This document shows, one piece after another, positions 43,498 through 56,045 of a stretch of 64,000 nucleotides of DNA. Where the stretch lies: NCBI GenBank assembly GCA_036365455.1, contig JAWQUS010000026.1:11798001-11862000 (forward strand). The letters run 5' to 3'. Position numbers and translations under genes: made by a program. Position 1 is the first letter of the stretch; every line of letters starts with the position of its first letter. Below the pieces are notes generated by a model, which worked only from the letters and a program-made list of their open reading frames with translations, was not told the DNA's origin and ran no database searches. The stretch is from Macrosoma leucophasiata (lineage: Eukaryota; Arthropoda; Insecta; Lepidoptera; Hedylidae).

Positions 43498-46400
43498 ATG
43501 TATGTATGTATGTATCTTCACGCCAGGTCCCTAACGGGGTAGGCAGAGAGTGTAGAGCGCCAGACATCCCGGTTCTGACAAACCTCTCGTGCCTCGTCTA
43601 CCTTCATCATTCTCTTCATACATGCACGCCGATTCCTAAGACTTTTGACCCCACCATCAGACAGAACTCGACCTATTTGGTCATGGTAGGTCAGCCTTGG
43701 TCTTCCTGGGCCTCTGCAACCATCCACATTCGCATTGTATATCTGTTTAGTCATTCGCTCATTCGACATTCTTTCTATATGCCCGAACCATCGGAGCATG
43801 CCTTTTTTCATTTTTACACCGATACTATCATTCACACAAAGTCTCTTTCTTACATCTTCATTACGAACGCGATCGGTGAGTGATACACCGCAGATCTTGC
43901 GCAAAGATCTCATCTCGACCGCGTTCAACTTACTTTCATGCTCTTTCCTGCATACCCAGCTCTCGCTTCCATATAAAAGCGTTGGAGTAAGTACAGCATT
44001 ATGTACGGCTAGTCGAGCCCGCTGGCTGAGATGTTTCGATTCTAGCAGCTTACCCAACGCTCCATTCACGCAATTCCCAGCAAGCACTCTTCTTTCTATG
44101 TCAGTGGTGTACCTACCATCCTTGCTAAAAGCACATCCAAGATATACAATTTCATCAACCTGTTCTAACACTGCATCATCTACTACTACCCTTGCATTTG
44201 TTCTCTGTTCATCTCTTTCAAATACTAATACTTTAGTTTTATCCACATTCAATTGTAAGCCTTTCTCCATACAATCCTCTTTCATGACTGTGACTAGTGC
44301 TTGTAGCCCAGATGGTGTAGAGCTAACAATTACCGCATCATCTGCGTAAAGCAGACAGTTCACCACTAAGTCACCCATACGCACTCCCACATCCATCAAC
44401 TTCACCCTCTGGAGGCATTTGTCCAGATATATAATAAACAGCCTAGACGAAAGCACGCAACCCTGTTTGACACCGATGTTAACATCAAACCAGGGTGACA
44501 TGTTACCATCTACCCGCACACATGCTTGACAGCCCACATACGTGGACTGTATTGCACGGAGCAGACTGCCATCAATACCATACTCTGGCAAAATGTCCCA
44601 CAGCTCCTTTCGTAATACCCTATCAAACGCCTTCTCCAAATCCACAAAACCGCAGAAAACCTTCTGGCTCACAGCAAGATGCTTCTCTACGATGTTGCGG
44701 AGGGAGAAAACTTGATCCATACATCCTCTTCCAGTTCTGAAACCACCCTGTGCATCCCACAACAACCCGTCGGACTTCTCTTTCATTCTTCTTTCTAAGA
44801 CTTTCCCATACACTTTAGCTGCCAAACTGATCAAACTGATCGCTCGATAGCTGGTGCAGTCCATACGTGAACCCTTGCCTTTATACAAAGGCACGATGAC
44901 CGCACACCGCCAATCCTTTGGGATTCTTCCGGATCTCCAGCAAAGGTTGCACAACACCCAGAAAGAATCCCAAAGGGCAGCACCACCATATTTGATCATT
45001 TCGGCAGAAACCTGATCAATACCCGCAGCCTTACCACATTTCAAACTTCGTATCGCCCTTACAATCTCATCTATTGTTATATCCTCACAAGCCGGCACCG
45101 TCAAGTCAGCAACTCCGGCGTCAGGGTTGTGAGCATAATCATACATTTCCCCATAATACTCGCTCCATCGTTTTAACACATCTTGCGTGTTCTCAAGAAT
45201 GTCACCCAACTTAGATTTTATTCTATTCATTCCAGAAACTGGAGAAGAGCTTCTAGACTTTTTCACCTCCCTCCAATAGAGTTTGATGTTAGTCTCAAAG
45301 CTCTTCGCCAGTCTCTCATCAGCTTCCACTTTATGTCTCTCACGCTTTTCATTCACTAAAATCTTGGTGTCATTCTTGAGCCGACGGTAAATTTCTCTCT
45401 TCTCATCTCTCATACCATTATTCATTTGCAAAGATGCTACATAATCCAGCCATGCTTTCTTCTTTCTTTCAACGGAGTCTTGCACCTCCTTGTCCCACCA
45501 CGCATCCCCTTTCAAGGATTTGCGTATCTTTGCATAACCACATACTTCTTTCGCAACTTCCACCATACTATCTTTCATAACTTGCCAACATTCATCCACG
45601 TCCAAGTCCGTAAGACAAACCTTGTCTAACTTTTCACGGACTTGGCGTTCATACACTCTCCTTGCACTAATGTCTTGTAACTTTTCACTCTTTATTCTTT
45701 CAAGTCCTCCGAAAGGCACACGGACACGCCAATGTCGCCATTTCTTGAACAGACCCCTAAACCGGCTTATTACCAAGTAGTGATCTGTATCAAGAGTGGG
45801 ACCTCTGTAGGCTCTAGTGTCCATCAGGCTCTTCCGAAGACGACTATCAACCATGATCAAATCAATCATACTTTTTTGTTCATTCCTCCTCCATGTATAC
45901 GTGTGAATGTCCTTATGACGGAATTCTGTGTTAGACACAAGGAGACTTCGTTCCAAGCATAAGTCAAGTATCAACTTACCAGCATCATTTACTCTTCTAT
46001 CACCATATGGACCTAGAACGGCCTCGTATCCTGGCCGCCTGGTCCCGACCCATCCATTCAAATCACCACACAAAATTACCCTTTCATTAGCTTCAACCAT
46101 ATCGAGAACTTCCCTTGTAGATTCCCAAAACTTCTCCAGGTCTTGGGTCGTCGCTGAGCTAACCGGTGCATAAGCTGCTACCAAAAACACCCTAGTGACG
46201 CCCAATTTAATTCGGACCCAGATTAGTCTCGGGTTCACCAAACCATAATCTTTCACTCCAGTGACTAAACGAGAGGACAGAAGGACGCCCACCCCCGCGC
46301 TGGCATGATCGCTCTGTTGCACACCTGCCCACAGAGCCATCGCGCCACCCGGGAGATCTTCGACCTCGCAGCCCTTTCGTTTAGTCTCTGTTACACACAA

Positions 46401-46699
46401 AACATCCAGGCGTCTCACACTCATTACGTTCGTCAACTCATTCATCTTCTCACAAATTCCACCTCTCACATTCCACGTGCCTATCTGGCACTCCCCACTC
46501 CTCGATCCGCCGTATCGGGCCCGGCGTGACAGGTGGCGGTCCCCATCGCCGCTTTGGCCGCTTTTCGTACCGACGGGGACGGGTCGGTACGCGTCGCCTC
46601 GGGGGGACGCCCTAACCCGCACTGCGGTACGCCTTCGTGCCAGAATTGCAGCCCTAAAGGACTGGCAGGGGTCGCGACGTGCACGCTTCTGGCATGACC
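43498..46699 (-). mobile_element. Nearly intact RTE-clade LINE (3.2 kb)
   Basis: The element is flanked by CTTGCAT at both sides (43491-43497 and 46700-46706). It ends in a short (ATAC)n tail on its own strand, the kind of simple-repeat tail RTE elements have. One unbroken endonuclease-RT frame fills it. A near-identical tail copy at 11345 implies recent activity. Confidence 0.92.
43518..46699 (-). CDS. RTE LINE polyprotein: AP endonuclease + reverse transcriptase
   Basis: This nicks target DNA and copies the element RNA at the nick. The open frame runs on through the duplication to 46724 (1068 codons), so residue numbers count from there. Endonuclease motifs are GTWN (Asn85), TET (Glu113), GDLNGW (Asp221, Asn223), IDLI (Asp288) and DTDH (314-315). 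RT motifs are YRAISLISLAAK (~627-638), FVDLEKAFD (Asp695), GVKQGCVLSS (751-760) and YADD (793-796). The carboxy end has MLRWFGHIERM and GPGRPRLTY, an RTE signature. The usual Pro after QGCVLS is Ser. No in-frame ATG precedes the endonuclease within the element: the nearest upstream ATG (46704-46706) lies in the target duplication. A slightly truncated 5' end or non-AUG start is possible. Confidence 0.93.
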
Positions 46700-46706
46700 C
46701 TTGCAT

Positions 46707-46779
46707 CGTACATAAATCTAACACTTATTTGACAAATGACTTTGTATAGCTCCGCCGTAGAAATGATAACAGTAAAGAT
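46707..46779. other. Flank of the RTE insertion
   Basis: This is the short unique DNA immediately 5' of the LINE. No feature. Confidence 0.4.
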
Positions 46780-46857
46780 GATTAAGGCCACAGGATGGCA
46801 ACGCATCTGTATTTTAACCCCTGGTTTGTCTATCGGCTGTTCACTTACACTTATACT
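46780..46857 (+). repeat. SINE-like element A scrap
   Basis: AAGGCCACAGGATGGCAACG, CATCTGTATTTTAACC and TCTATCGGCTG match the middle of the family at reduced identity. Confidence 0.6.
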
Positions 46858-48200
46858 CGGAACGTTCAAGAAACTAACGTGAGATTTGATTTTGGGATAA
46901 TAATAGTAAAAATATATTTATATAAGTAGTTATTTATTCAAATCCAGTTGATCAAACGTGCGCACCATGACATCTCTATTTCTCAAATATTTATTGCTAT
47001 ATATTTCGCTTACCTGTTACTCCAAAAGAAACAATAAAGCAAATGAGAATATAATTTTATTTTCACTGTCGATTCCACACAAATATTGTTTCTACCAGAC
47101 TTCCAAGAAAGTTTGTAATAATATCTGATCAAATTCTAATAGAATATCATCTTAATTAAAACTTGGAACGGTGTTGTACTTACAAAATATTAAAAACTTC
47201 AGCTAAACGAATATCCGAAGCGTTTTTATTGAAAAAGTAAATGCTTTCACTCAAACAATGAAGATTAAAAGTATGGATCTTTTGCAACGCCGAAAAAAGC
47301 AACTTACTAAAAATAGGCGAATTCAAACGCCTTTTGTTCGAAACGCGGTGCAATCTTGTTGAGTGTAAATTGAAAAACTAGTTCGTACAATAGGTTTTTG
47401 TTTATTTATTGAACCCAAGTTATTTGGTAGCGCCACCTCGTACGTACATAATGTTTTTTTAAATGTTTTACAAAATAACGAAATATAGGAAGCCAGAGAA
47501 CTATTTACCTATTTAAACTTTAGAATGTTAATGTGAATAAGTTTGTAACTAAGCACATTCATTTCCATTGTTTAGCTGCTCCAAGTTGTTCTAGTTTACC
47601 CGATTGTAATTACAATGGCGTTGTTGCGTAACTCGCACTCATTGATGACGGACGGATTATACAACGATGCACCATTGTAGGCCTGCGAAATGATTCCTGC
47701 TTGGCGGACACATTGCGCACTTCCATTATCTTCATCCGCGTTATCCATCTTTCCCAAGTCGACCTCGAGAATAAGGTTTTTGTGTCACGATGCTTTACCA
47801 ACATTGACACTAGCGAAAGTGTTATTTATATGTTAATTCAACTTTTTGCGGGACAACTTTGCTATTCCGTTCCTTGAATAATAAATCGGCGATTGTACGC
47901 GTTTATTACCATATTAATGAGCTAAAAAAGTGGTGGTTCGGCGTGAGTTTGCGGAACACTAACTGGACTAGAAATTTGAACAAATGGACTAATTACGGAC
48001 AACAGTGGTGTGGATAATTGTTGGCCGTTAACACGCTTTGTTGGAAATGTCCGACAATTTGACTGGAATATCTTCGCTAAACCGGTTCTCTCACGACCCA
48101 GACCTTAGAGGTATCCTTTACAGGTACTGGCACCCTTTCTGTTGTTTTATTATGGTTTTGATGCTAGCTTTCACACTTTGTTGCTGCTCAAACAGTTCGT
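46858..48200. other. Unassigned stretch
   Basis: AT-rich with only short unconvincing frames. No repeat similarity noticed. Confidence 0.4.
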
Positions 48201-48473
48201 TAATTAAAGTGATTAAAGTTTTATTTTATTTTTATTTATTTTATTTTTACATTTTTAGGATAACTTACAGCTAGGTTATAAATATTAGGTAATACATTTC
48301 TAGATACATGCAGCCAGGGGCTACAGGTATTTTAAGGCCAATTACAAGTTACCGCAGATATTTTGAGAAATAGATATAAAAACAAACAGTAGACAACGAT
48401 TTTAGGATACAAAAATAGTACAATAAAAATTACTTACATAACACGTACAGATGCAAAAAGGAAAGTTATTAAT

Positions 48474-51221
48474 TTAGTTATTAAAATACCTATCGCTGAG
48501 TAAGCGTTTGAGTTTAGGTACCGAAGTATTAAACAGGTCAATATCCAAATTTGCTTTAACGAGATGATTGAATGAATTAGAAGCTCGTAACATGAATGAA
48601 TTTTGCCGATAATTAGATTTTACAAGAGGAACACAAAGGATGTTGGGTTTCCTCAATGCAACTTTACTCGCGCATACTCTTATCTGTTCCAAAAGTTCCG
48701 GACAATCAACGGTGCCATTACAAATGTTCAATAGGAAAGATAAATCGGCTATTTCTCTTCTTTTGTATAGAGGAAGAAAGTGGAATTTACGACATCTCGT
48801 GTCGTAATCTGGTAAAAATATTTGGGCTCGATACTGTAGGTAACGTAGAAATCTTCTTTGAATTGCTTCTAATCGTGAGTTGTATGTGTCGTAACGAGGA
48901 TTCCACACCTGTGAAGCGTATTCCAGATGACTACGTACATATGCGCAGTATAGTATTTTGAATGTTTTAATATTTTTAAATTCTGATGACGTTCTTAAAA
49001 CAAATCCCAGCGCACGATATGCTTTTTTAATAATTTTTTCCATATGATCAGCGAATAACAGTTTTTTATCAAAAATAACTCCTAAGTCCTTGATTGCATC
49101 GACTCTAGTTAATGAAGAGTTGTACAGAAAATAATCATAAATAAGAGGAATCGGTTTACGGGTAAATGAACAAATATAACATTTAGAGACGTTTAGGTCT
49201 AATTTATTAACAGAACAATAATTTTGGAATCTATTGAGATCATCCTGCAAACGATGAACATCATCAACATTTTTAATTTGGTGCAGAATCTTCATATCAT
49301 CAGCGTATAAAAGAATTTTAGAGTATAAAAAGCAAGTAGAAATGTCATTAACAAAAATTGCAAAAAGCAATGGACCTAATAATGAGCCTTGGGGGACACC
49401 AGATGGAATGTTCATCGGCAATGAAGAGAACCCACCCAACACAACAGTTTGACATCTGTTCTGGACATAGGATGTAAACCATCTATATAGATTTCCTCTG
49501 ATACCAATTTGTTGAAGTTTTTTTAGTAAAATTAAATGATCTATTCAGTCAAAACACTTTGAATAGTCAGTGAAAACAATGTCAACTTGTGAGGGTTCAG
49601 ACATATGCTGTGACACAAATTCTGCAGAAATTAAGAGGTTAGAAGTAGTAGACCTACCCTTCAGAAAGCCATGTTGATTAACAGAGAGGCTGTGCTTGAT
49701 TGCGGGATACAATTGTGAGTATACTATTTTTTCCAAGACTTTAGCAAACAAACACAACTTTGATATTGGTCTATAATTTTCTACTTTATTCTTCGGACCT
49801 TTCTTGTGTATCGGAGTAACAAACGCACTCTTCCAGATATTGGGTACAAGACCTTCTGAAAGAGAGCGATTGTATAGTAAAGCAAGCGGACGGACAAGGC
49901 TCTTGGCACATCTTAATATATATAAATCTCGTGTCACAATGTTTGTCCTCAATGGACTCTTAAACCACTAAACCGATTATAATAAAATTCGCACACCATG
50001 TGCAGTTCGATCCAACTTGAGAGATAGGATAGCTTACATTACGCTATGACTAATAGGAGCAGAGCAGCGCGGGCGAAGCCGGGGCGGGCCGCTAGTTTTA
50101 CTATAAAGATTGCAGGTATATTGTCGGGTCCTGCCGACTTGGAAAGATCTAAAGATTTTAATAGTTTAAAAACATTTTCCTCTAATATTTCAATGGCACA
50201 GATATCAGCTGAGGATGTGACACACTCTAGTGCAGAATTTGTGTAGGACTGCGTAAAAGGTAAGGAGTCAGCTATGAAATTATAGTGGAAGTATTCCCCA
50301 AAGAAGTTACATATTTCATTGCCATTGTCTGATGATCGATCACCATATTCTAATACAGAAGGATACGAATTTGAGTTATTTTTACTTTTAATATAAGACC
50401 AAAATGCGCGGGAATTTTGTTTAATACAGTTTTCAATGTTGGAAATATAACTGTTGTACATATCTTCTTCCATCAGTTGAGCCCTTTCTCGTAGTGAAAT
50501 AAATGCCTCTCTGTCGTATCTGTTACCGTATATTTTCATTTTTTTATGAAATTTCGCCTTTTCACGAAGTAGTTTAATTAAGGGTGATTTATACCATAAT
50601 GGGTATTTACAGGAAGGGGTTACTTGTGTAGTAGTTATGAAGACATCACGCAATTCATAAATTGTATTATAAAAAAAGGTAACCGCGTCTTCCATACTTT
50701 TATTCCCCAGCTGTAAATGCCAATCGATATCATTTAGTTTTGAACAAATACTAATAAAGTCACCTTTATGATACAGATATTTTGTGTAGGGACGTGGCTT
50801 AATAGCATGTAACTGAACAAATTCGGCAGTAGTTACCACAGATCGGTGATGGGGATCTTCGGGCACGAGAGGGTAAACACAAAACTCCACATTTACATCG
50901 TTATTTGACAAAATTAAATCTAACAGACGACCATGACTATCGTTCACATAACGGTTGTATTGTAGAAGGTTGCTCGCGTTGAGACTATCGAACAGTTCTA
51001 ACTGGTGAGGACCTTGTATATTTGTAGGATTAAGGGAAATGCCATCGTTGCTGTCTACAGTATGACACTAGGGGCATATTGAAATCGCCCAGTATAATTA
51101 TTTTATCTAGCGGATTTAACATGGAAATACTAGCCATATTTTTAGCAAAATTACTTAACTGCACCGATATTGAATTACCCAAATTTCCTCCTTGTAGTGT
51201 AACCTGAATAAAAATGAGCAT
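48474..51221 (-). pseudogene. LINE ORF2 (endonuclease remnant + reverse transcriptase), disrupted
   Basis: From the 5' side: an endonuclease piece with ILGDFNMPLVSY (51030-51221), a one-base frame change near 51050, then DSHGRLLDLILSNNDVNVEF and a linker ending AGPDNIPAIFIV. The frame resumes in YILRCAKSL after the Helitron. RT motifs follow: PIHKKG.KN.VENYRPIS, FTDYSKCFD, a TGA stop at 49545-49547 just after FD, IPSGVPQGSLLGPLLF and LLYADDMKIL. LEYASQVWNP and the tail end at 48474. Removing the Helitron restores one frame, so only the frame change and the TGA (probably from CGA) are intrinsic lesions. It makes no active enzyme. Confidence 0.92.
49927..50096 (+). mobile_element. 170-bp Helitron inside the LINE
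   Basis: It begins TCTCGTGTCACAATG after an A and ends GCGGGCCGCTAGT before a T. The GC-rich GCGCGGGCGAAGCC segment forms the terminal foldback. Deleting exactly these bases joins AAA and TTTA and gives a continuous LINE reading frame across the junction. The internal sequence differs from families H1 and H2. Confidence 0.93.
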
Positions 51222-51228
51222 TGCTGAC

Positions 51229-53499
51229 TAATTAAACATTCAAAATCTCGCCGGTACAATTACGCGCCGAGTGTTTAGCCGATCCTTTACATTATTGAGC
51301 AGACATAATAAAACTTATACTTTTTTGAACATCCACGTTTCACAGCGCACCAAAATGTGTATTCAAGGGAAATGAAAATACGTAACTTTCAGAAATGAAA
51401 TGCTTATGGTTAAGCGTCACGGAGCGAAACTGGACATTTCATCCTATACCGTTACACTCCTGACTCGGGTAACAATGGGATTAATAGGCAGCTGTTAATG
51501 AGTGCCAGTTAAGTGAGACATTTGATATAGCTGTGGCGTGTATGATACTGATACAAGTGGGTGTTTGTACACTCATCAGTGTGAGTAGCGTGGTAATTAG
51601 AAGTGTCTGGCGACGGATGCGGTTCGTTAACGTCACACCCTTTTGTTTTTTTTTTTCGCTAATGTGGTCAAGTATAAAGTCTGATGCAGGGCTATAGGAA
51701 CTGATAATGTTTCTGTAATCATATGTATTTAATATTTATTTGTTAGTCTCCTCATGTCGTTTTCGGGCTGCGTAGGTACCATTTGAAAGAAGATCGAACC
51801 TGAGTTAGAATATGATCGATAGTGATGGCATACTAGCAATTCAAAGGAAAGGAAAAATGAAGAACTTATTTTCTATTTTTAGATCACCTTCGAATTCAAT
51901 AAATATTTCCCAAGATGGATGTATCTGAAATATGTGTGCGATGATGGAAAAATAACTTATTTTTGTGAACTGCGTGGGTCGTCCACTCTGCCGTTTATTA
52001 AATTGAAATCAAAGCAAACAAAAGGTTAAAGAACTGGGGTTTCAATTTCGTTCAACTTTCCAGTCTGTCCCTTGGATATTGTTCAACCTCAGACATCTTA
52101 TAAGCTGGCCTTTTTCAGATATGTTATGAAAAATGCTCTAGGAATACTTAATTACATTTTAATAGCGATCAAAGAATTTTTAAGCCTTAGTTTACTGATC
52201 TTATGGGTTAAGAAGAATACATTTTGTGTTTGCGATTTTACTTTATTCAACTTAAATTTAATCGATAAATCGATCAACTTACCTCTTCATAAACGTATTT
52301 CAGCTTTTTGGACTTTGTCCATTTTACCCATCTTGTCGATAATGATAATCGTTAATTTTGGTGATAGGATAACCAAGTGCGAAAAAAATTGACTTATTAA
52401 CATTTTGAATGCCTTAAGTATACATACTTATTTAAAAAAACTTTGTTTCATTACATTTAAGCAAGGACTTCATTCAACAGGGACCGGGGCTTAAAACCGT
52501 TTACAATGATAAATAAAATACCGTATTTTTATGTGCATGTTCTACGTACAATTGATTTGCAACTGTTCACACGCATATTGTAATGTTTTTATGTAGGTGG
52601 ACTGTATATATATATACTTATCAAGTCTTTGGCCAATATTTGTGAATAGTGTGTTACCACGCCATTTATCATCATTAATCTCAAGTGTTGTTAGTTTGTT
52701 AGGCAATTTGTGCTGTATCTTTCAAATTTGTCTTAATTTTTAATCATTTTATTTTGTTTTACAGGTACTGATTCATCTTCAGCGAGATGTAAACCAGCCG
52801 TGAGTTTTGTTATTTGTAACAGATACGCCATATCAAAACATTTATATGCCTATCTTATAAAAAAACTGTTTTTTTTTTTTTTCAAATGCTTGCAATCAAT
52901 TGCAAGTGCTTAGTGGACTTAATATTGTGACAAACTTATCAATAGAAGGATAAACGGGTTATAAATATATTTAGGCATTTGTATTTATTTGTTGAACGCC
53001 TAAAAACGGGATACTAACTTTTCTGCACATATTAAATTGTTATTAGGTACCTTACGCGAAGCCTTGGCTTTTATAGACGTTCGCTAACTAGACCTTGGAG
53101 TACAACATACTTATTCATCAATTAGTGTAATCACTAGTGTTGCCAATTACCACACATCTAGCCCTTATTTTAAAATAATTTTACTTATCAATTTACTGCA
53201 CTCAATAAAACATAAAAACTAACAAAAGTTTGAAAATGGTTTTGTAGCTTGAATTTAAATTTTCCGACTACTGAAATGTTTCGTTATTATACTTTAAAGT
53301 TAATATCGATGTAATCTTTAGTCGCGTGATGGTAACGTTTAGGTAAGATCAATATCTTTTACATTTATAAATACGAAACAAAGAGAATACTTAATACAAT
53401 GCTTGAAGGATTTATTGTCCTTCAAACGGACACTCCGTACCATTAATAATAAATTATAAAATTCTTTAACCCTATGCAAAATATAAAGCCGCTAGCCTA
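51229..53499. other. Large unassigned stretch
   Basis: A 106-codon plus frame (52072-52392) follows a TTCAACTTTCCAG acceptor-like sequence and has two hydrophobic runs (ILNYILIAIKEFLSLSLLIL and FWTLSILPILSIMIIVNF). It starts at TTG and matches no family I know. AT-rich DNA easily yields such frames. At 51745-51775 TTTTCGGGCTGCGTAGG recalls 24355. Nothing else is supported. Confidence 0.35.
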
Positions 53500-53600
53500 G
53501 TAGGGTATTTAGGGTTTCGTAGTCTACAAGGAACCCTTATAGTTTCGCGATGTCCCTCCTTCCGTCCGTCTGTCCGCAGCTATGCTCGACTGAATACTAA
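53500..53600 (+). repeat. Fragment of the GGGTTCC element
   Basis: TTTAGGGTTTCGTAGTCTAC and AAGGAACCCTTATAGTTTCG match the left end of 58705-59304. The rest is lost. Confidence 0.7.
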
Positions 53601-53621
53601 TTTGGTATAATAAAAATGATA

Positions 53622-53690
53622 ACCAGTCCGGTTATCCTGAGGTCACAGGTTCGATTCCTGCCCAAAGTCAAATGTCTCTTTCCGTTTTTT
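53622..53690 (+). repeat. tRNA-like fragment with B box
   Basis: CACAGGTTCGATTCCTGCCC contains a perfect B box, and AGTCCGGTTATCC may be a worn A-box side. It cannot fold into a full tRNA. It is probably a SINE remnant. Confidence 0.5.
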
Positions 53691-54081
53691 TTTTATTTTC
53701 TAAAGTTCACTCGCATGTGTTATTGTAAAAAATTAATATTACAAAAATGACATAACTTGAAAAATATGCTTCTTTAGTTTTCTTACCTCCCCTAAACCTA
53801 AAATGGGGATGCAAATTTATGTCACGCGCATCTTATCGTTTGGGTATTGTTAGATAGGTCTTTAAAATATATTGGTTAAAAAGCTTGAGAAAATCATGTT
53901 CACCATTGAAAATATATTTATAGTGCAAAAAAATCTTAATGGGTCTGAGATCTAACACCTACAACTGAGCGCTGGCTAGAACGATTACGCGCTGATCGTG
54001 TCGAACAGCTACGTACTGACTTTTCTTATGACGCACAGACCAATCAGCCTTCCTTCTTGACATTATTATAGTGAATATTGT

Positions 54082-54146
54082 AGACTGTAGCCTATAGGCT
54101 TACCATCAATCTGAACGTATGCTTGTTTGCCACTTCATGAAAAAGC
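54082..54146 (+). repeat. SINE-like element A scrap
   Basis: GACTGTAGCCTATAGGC, ACCATCAATCTGAACGTATG and CTTGTTTGCCACTTCATG match the last part of the family. Confidence 0.65.
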
Positions 54147-54669
54147 TTCGGCGTAGGCAGCGCTTATCAGTACTTGTTACTTAAAACTCATGTTTTCCCA
54201 AAAGTAAGTAAAAAACAAAAAACATTTTTTCTCCTGTCTACATTGAATCCAACTAAAGGAAACCGAACTGAGTTAAATATTTAAATCCTCTACAAGGGAA
54301 ACTTGTGAATAAAACATATACTCCAGCAAATTAAAGATCAGCCTCGTAACAGGATAGGCATTCTCCGCGTATTCGCCAAATTCGCCGAAAGTTTGCGCAA
54401 GTTGCCCAATCAATTAGCCGGCGACTGTTTGCCTCCGTCGAAGATGTATCCCTTAATGATTCTTTGATCAAGCGAAACCTGGATACTTGTTTGTTCGTAC
54501 TCGTTTATAATTTATGATCTTGTTTATTTTTGCTTTGTTTGCTCTGCTTTGTTGGTTTGGAACAATTGATATTCGTGAGTTACGGTTATGTTTTAATGAC
54601 CGTAATAGGAAAGATCTATAATCAACTAGTGTTGTGTTACATTAACCTCTGCCGTAAGTGCCGTTACAC
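54147..54669. other. Unassigned stretch
   Basis: No supported feature. Confidence 0.4.
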
Positions 54670-54957
54670 TTTTTTTTTTATGTAATAAAAGTGGCAAACA
54701 AGCATGCAGTTCACATTCATGTTAAGTGAAGACTGCAGCCTATAGACACCCACACAATGACCAGAGGTCAAAATGCAGATGCGCTGCCACTCATGAGGCA
54801 TTAGGTGTTATGCCTCTGTGCCGGAAATTACAGGGCCGTACATTACCACCTGACCGGAACACGATAGTACTGAACACTACCATTTAGCGGCAAGTATATT
54901 AGGTAATGCGGTGGTGCCTACGCCCGCGAGCTCCGTCACTGGAGCTCTACCACCAGT
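54670..54957 (-). repeat. SINE-like element A, full copy
   Basis: Complete from the T9 tract to CTCTACCACCAGT, and close to consensus. No matching duplication flanks it. Confidence 0.92.
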
Positions 54958-55349
54958 AAAAAACAAATACACAAATAAAATATTTAAGTTCGTTATTGAT
55001 TCTTGTTGTAAGTTGCGTTACCTATTTACTTCTCAAACTAGTCATTCATTAAATTAAGATCGATTCTGACATCTTTATCTCTATTTTTCTGGTCCTAGGT
55101 TGGCGGTTGAAACTATCTTCATACGCATTGTATGTGTATAAATAATTGTTTCGACATTCTCTCACGTCGAATTCAGAGCAACTAGCAATATCTCACAATT
55201 TGCTACAGTTACCGCCGCTGCGGATAAATAATTTCGCATCGAATGGCACTAATGCAGCTTTAAACGATAACAGTGATTCTCTAAAGAGTACAGCTACAGT
55301 GATTACGTGTAACTGGAGCGGTAAATCACAAAAACGCGGTGCAATTTAA

Positions 55350-55975
55350 CGTTGTCTGAGGTTAGTTGCTGGCCGCTGACCCGTCCGTGTACCGTTACCG
55401 CGTATCCGCTCTGACCTGCAACGGCCGCATATATCCGTCCCTCTTCAGCAAATCACGGCTTATCTTTTTAAAGCAAATGAATGGTTTGTTACGTTTGTTC
55501 TATTGTTGAAATATTCATATGTTTTGGTCTCTATGTAGCACGTTTCGTGGTGACGTATTATGTACTTACTCGTTACGTTAATCTTTTGTCATAGTCAGTG
55601 ATTTTACGATTGAATTCGCCAGACTAGTCTCGTAGTCCGTTTGTCATACCAACGCAGTGATAGTACGAGTAACTAGTATACTCGCGTGTGACGCCGTGAA
55701 TTCACATCGTAAATAAACGTCGTGAACTGTGTCTCTCCACACTCGCAAAGCTTCACAGTCTTATTCACGGCTATGATGGACGACGACGTGATTTCCCTAC
55801 GATGTCTTGTACGCTACAAACTGTGGAAAACTGCGAGTGTGTATGCGTTCACGTTCGCGCTCCGCAAATCCTTTGCCGACACTGATCGGAGAACGGCGCG
55901 AAGCGTGAACGAGAAGGCGTAAACAACATCTACCCTCGTGTCACGGGCTTTCGCAGCTATTCTCGCCGTAAGTGT
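55350..55975 (+). other. CpG-rich unique block, possible host 5' exon
   Basis: This stretch is GC-richer than its surroundings and free of known repeats. It contains an arthropod initiator-like TCAGT (55593) and a good donor, CGCCGTAAGTG (~55966). A 66-codon frame (55722-55922) is not conserved with anything I know. It might be a promoter and untranslated first exon. The evidence is only compositional. Confidence 0.2.
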
Positions 55976-56045
55976 AGAGCTGACTTAATGATGTGCATAT
56001 ATTTTGGGTCTATAAGACTCAAGAAAACATGCCTACCTACTTTTA

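Larger units (their letters stand above)
48209..51228 (-). mobile_element. 5'-truncated Jockey/CR1-group LINE with nested Helitron
   Basis: The element starts within the endonuclease domain and ends in an A-rich 3' region (~48210-48260). TAATTAAA lies at both borders (48201-48208 and 51229-51236). This may be the target duplication, though the sequence is AT-rich enough to recur by chance. A 170-bp Helitron sits at 49927-50096. Confidence 0.88.

Noticed and set aside
43485..46749. Several plus-strand frames of 60-204 codons
   Set aside because: They are antisense shadows of the 1068-codon LINE frame with no domain of their own.
52072..52392. 106-codon frame with hydrophobic runs, possible membrane protein
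   Set aside because: It starts at TTG, and T-rich codons give Phe/Leu/Ile by composition alone. Kept only as a remark in the interval entry.
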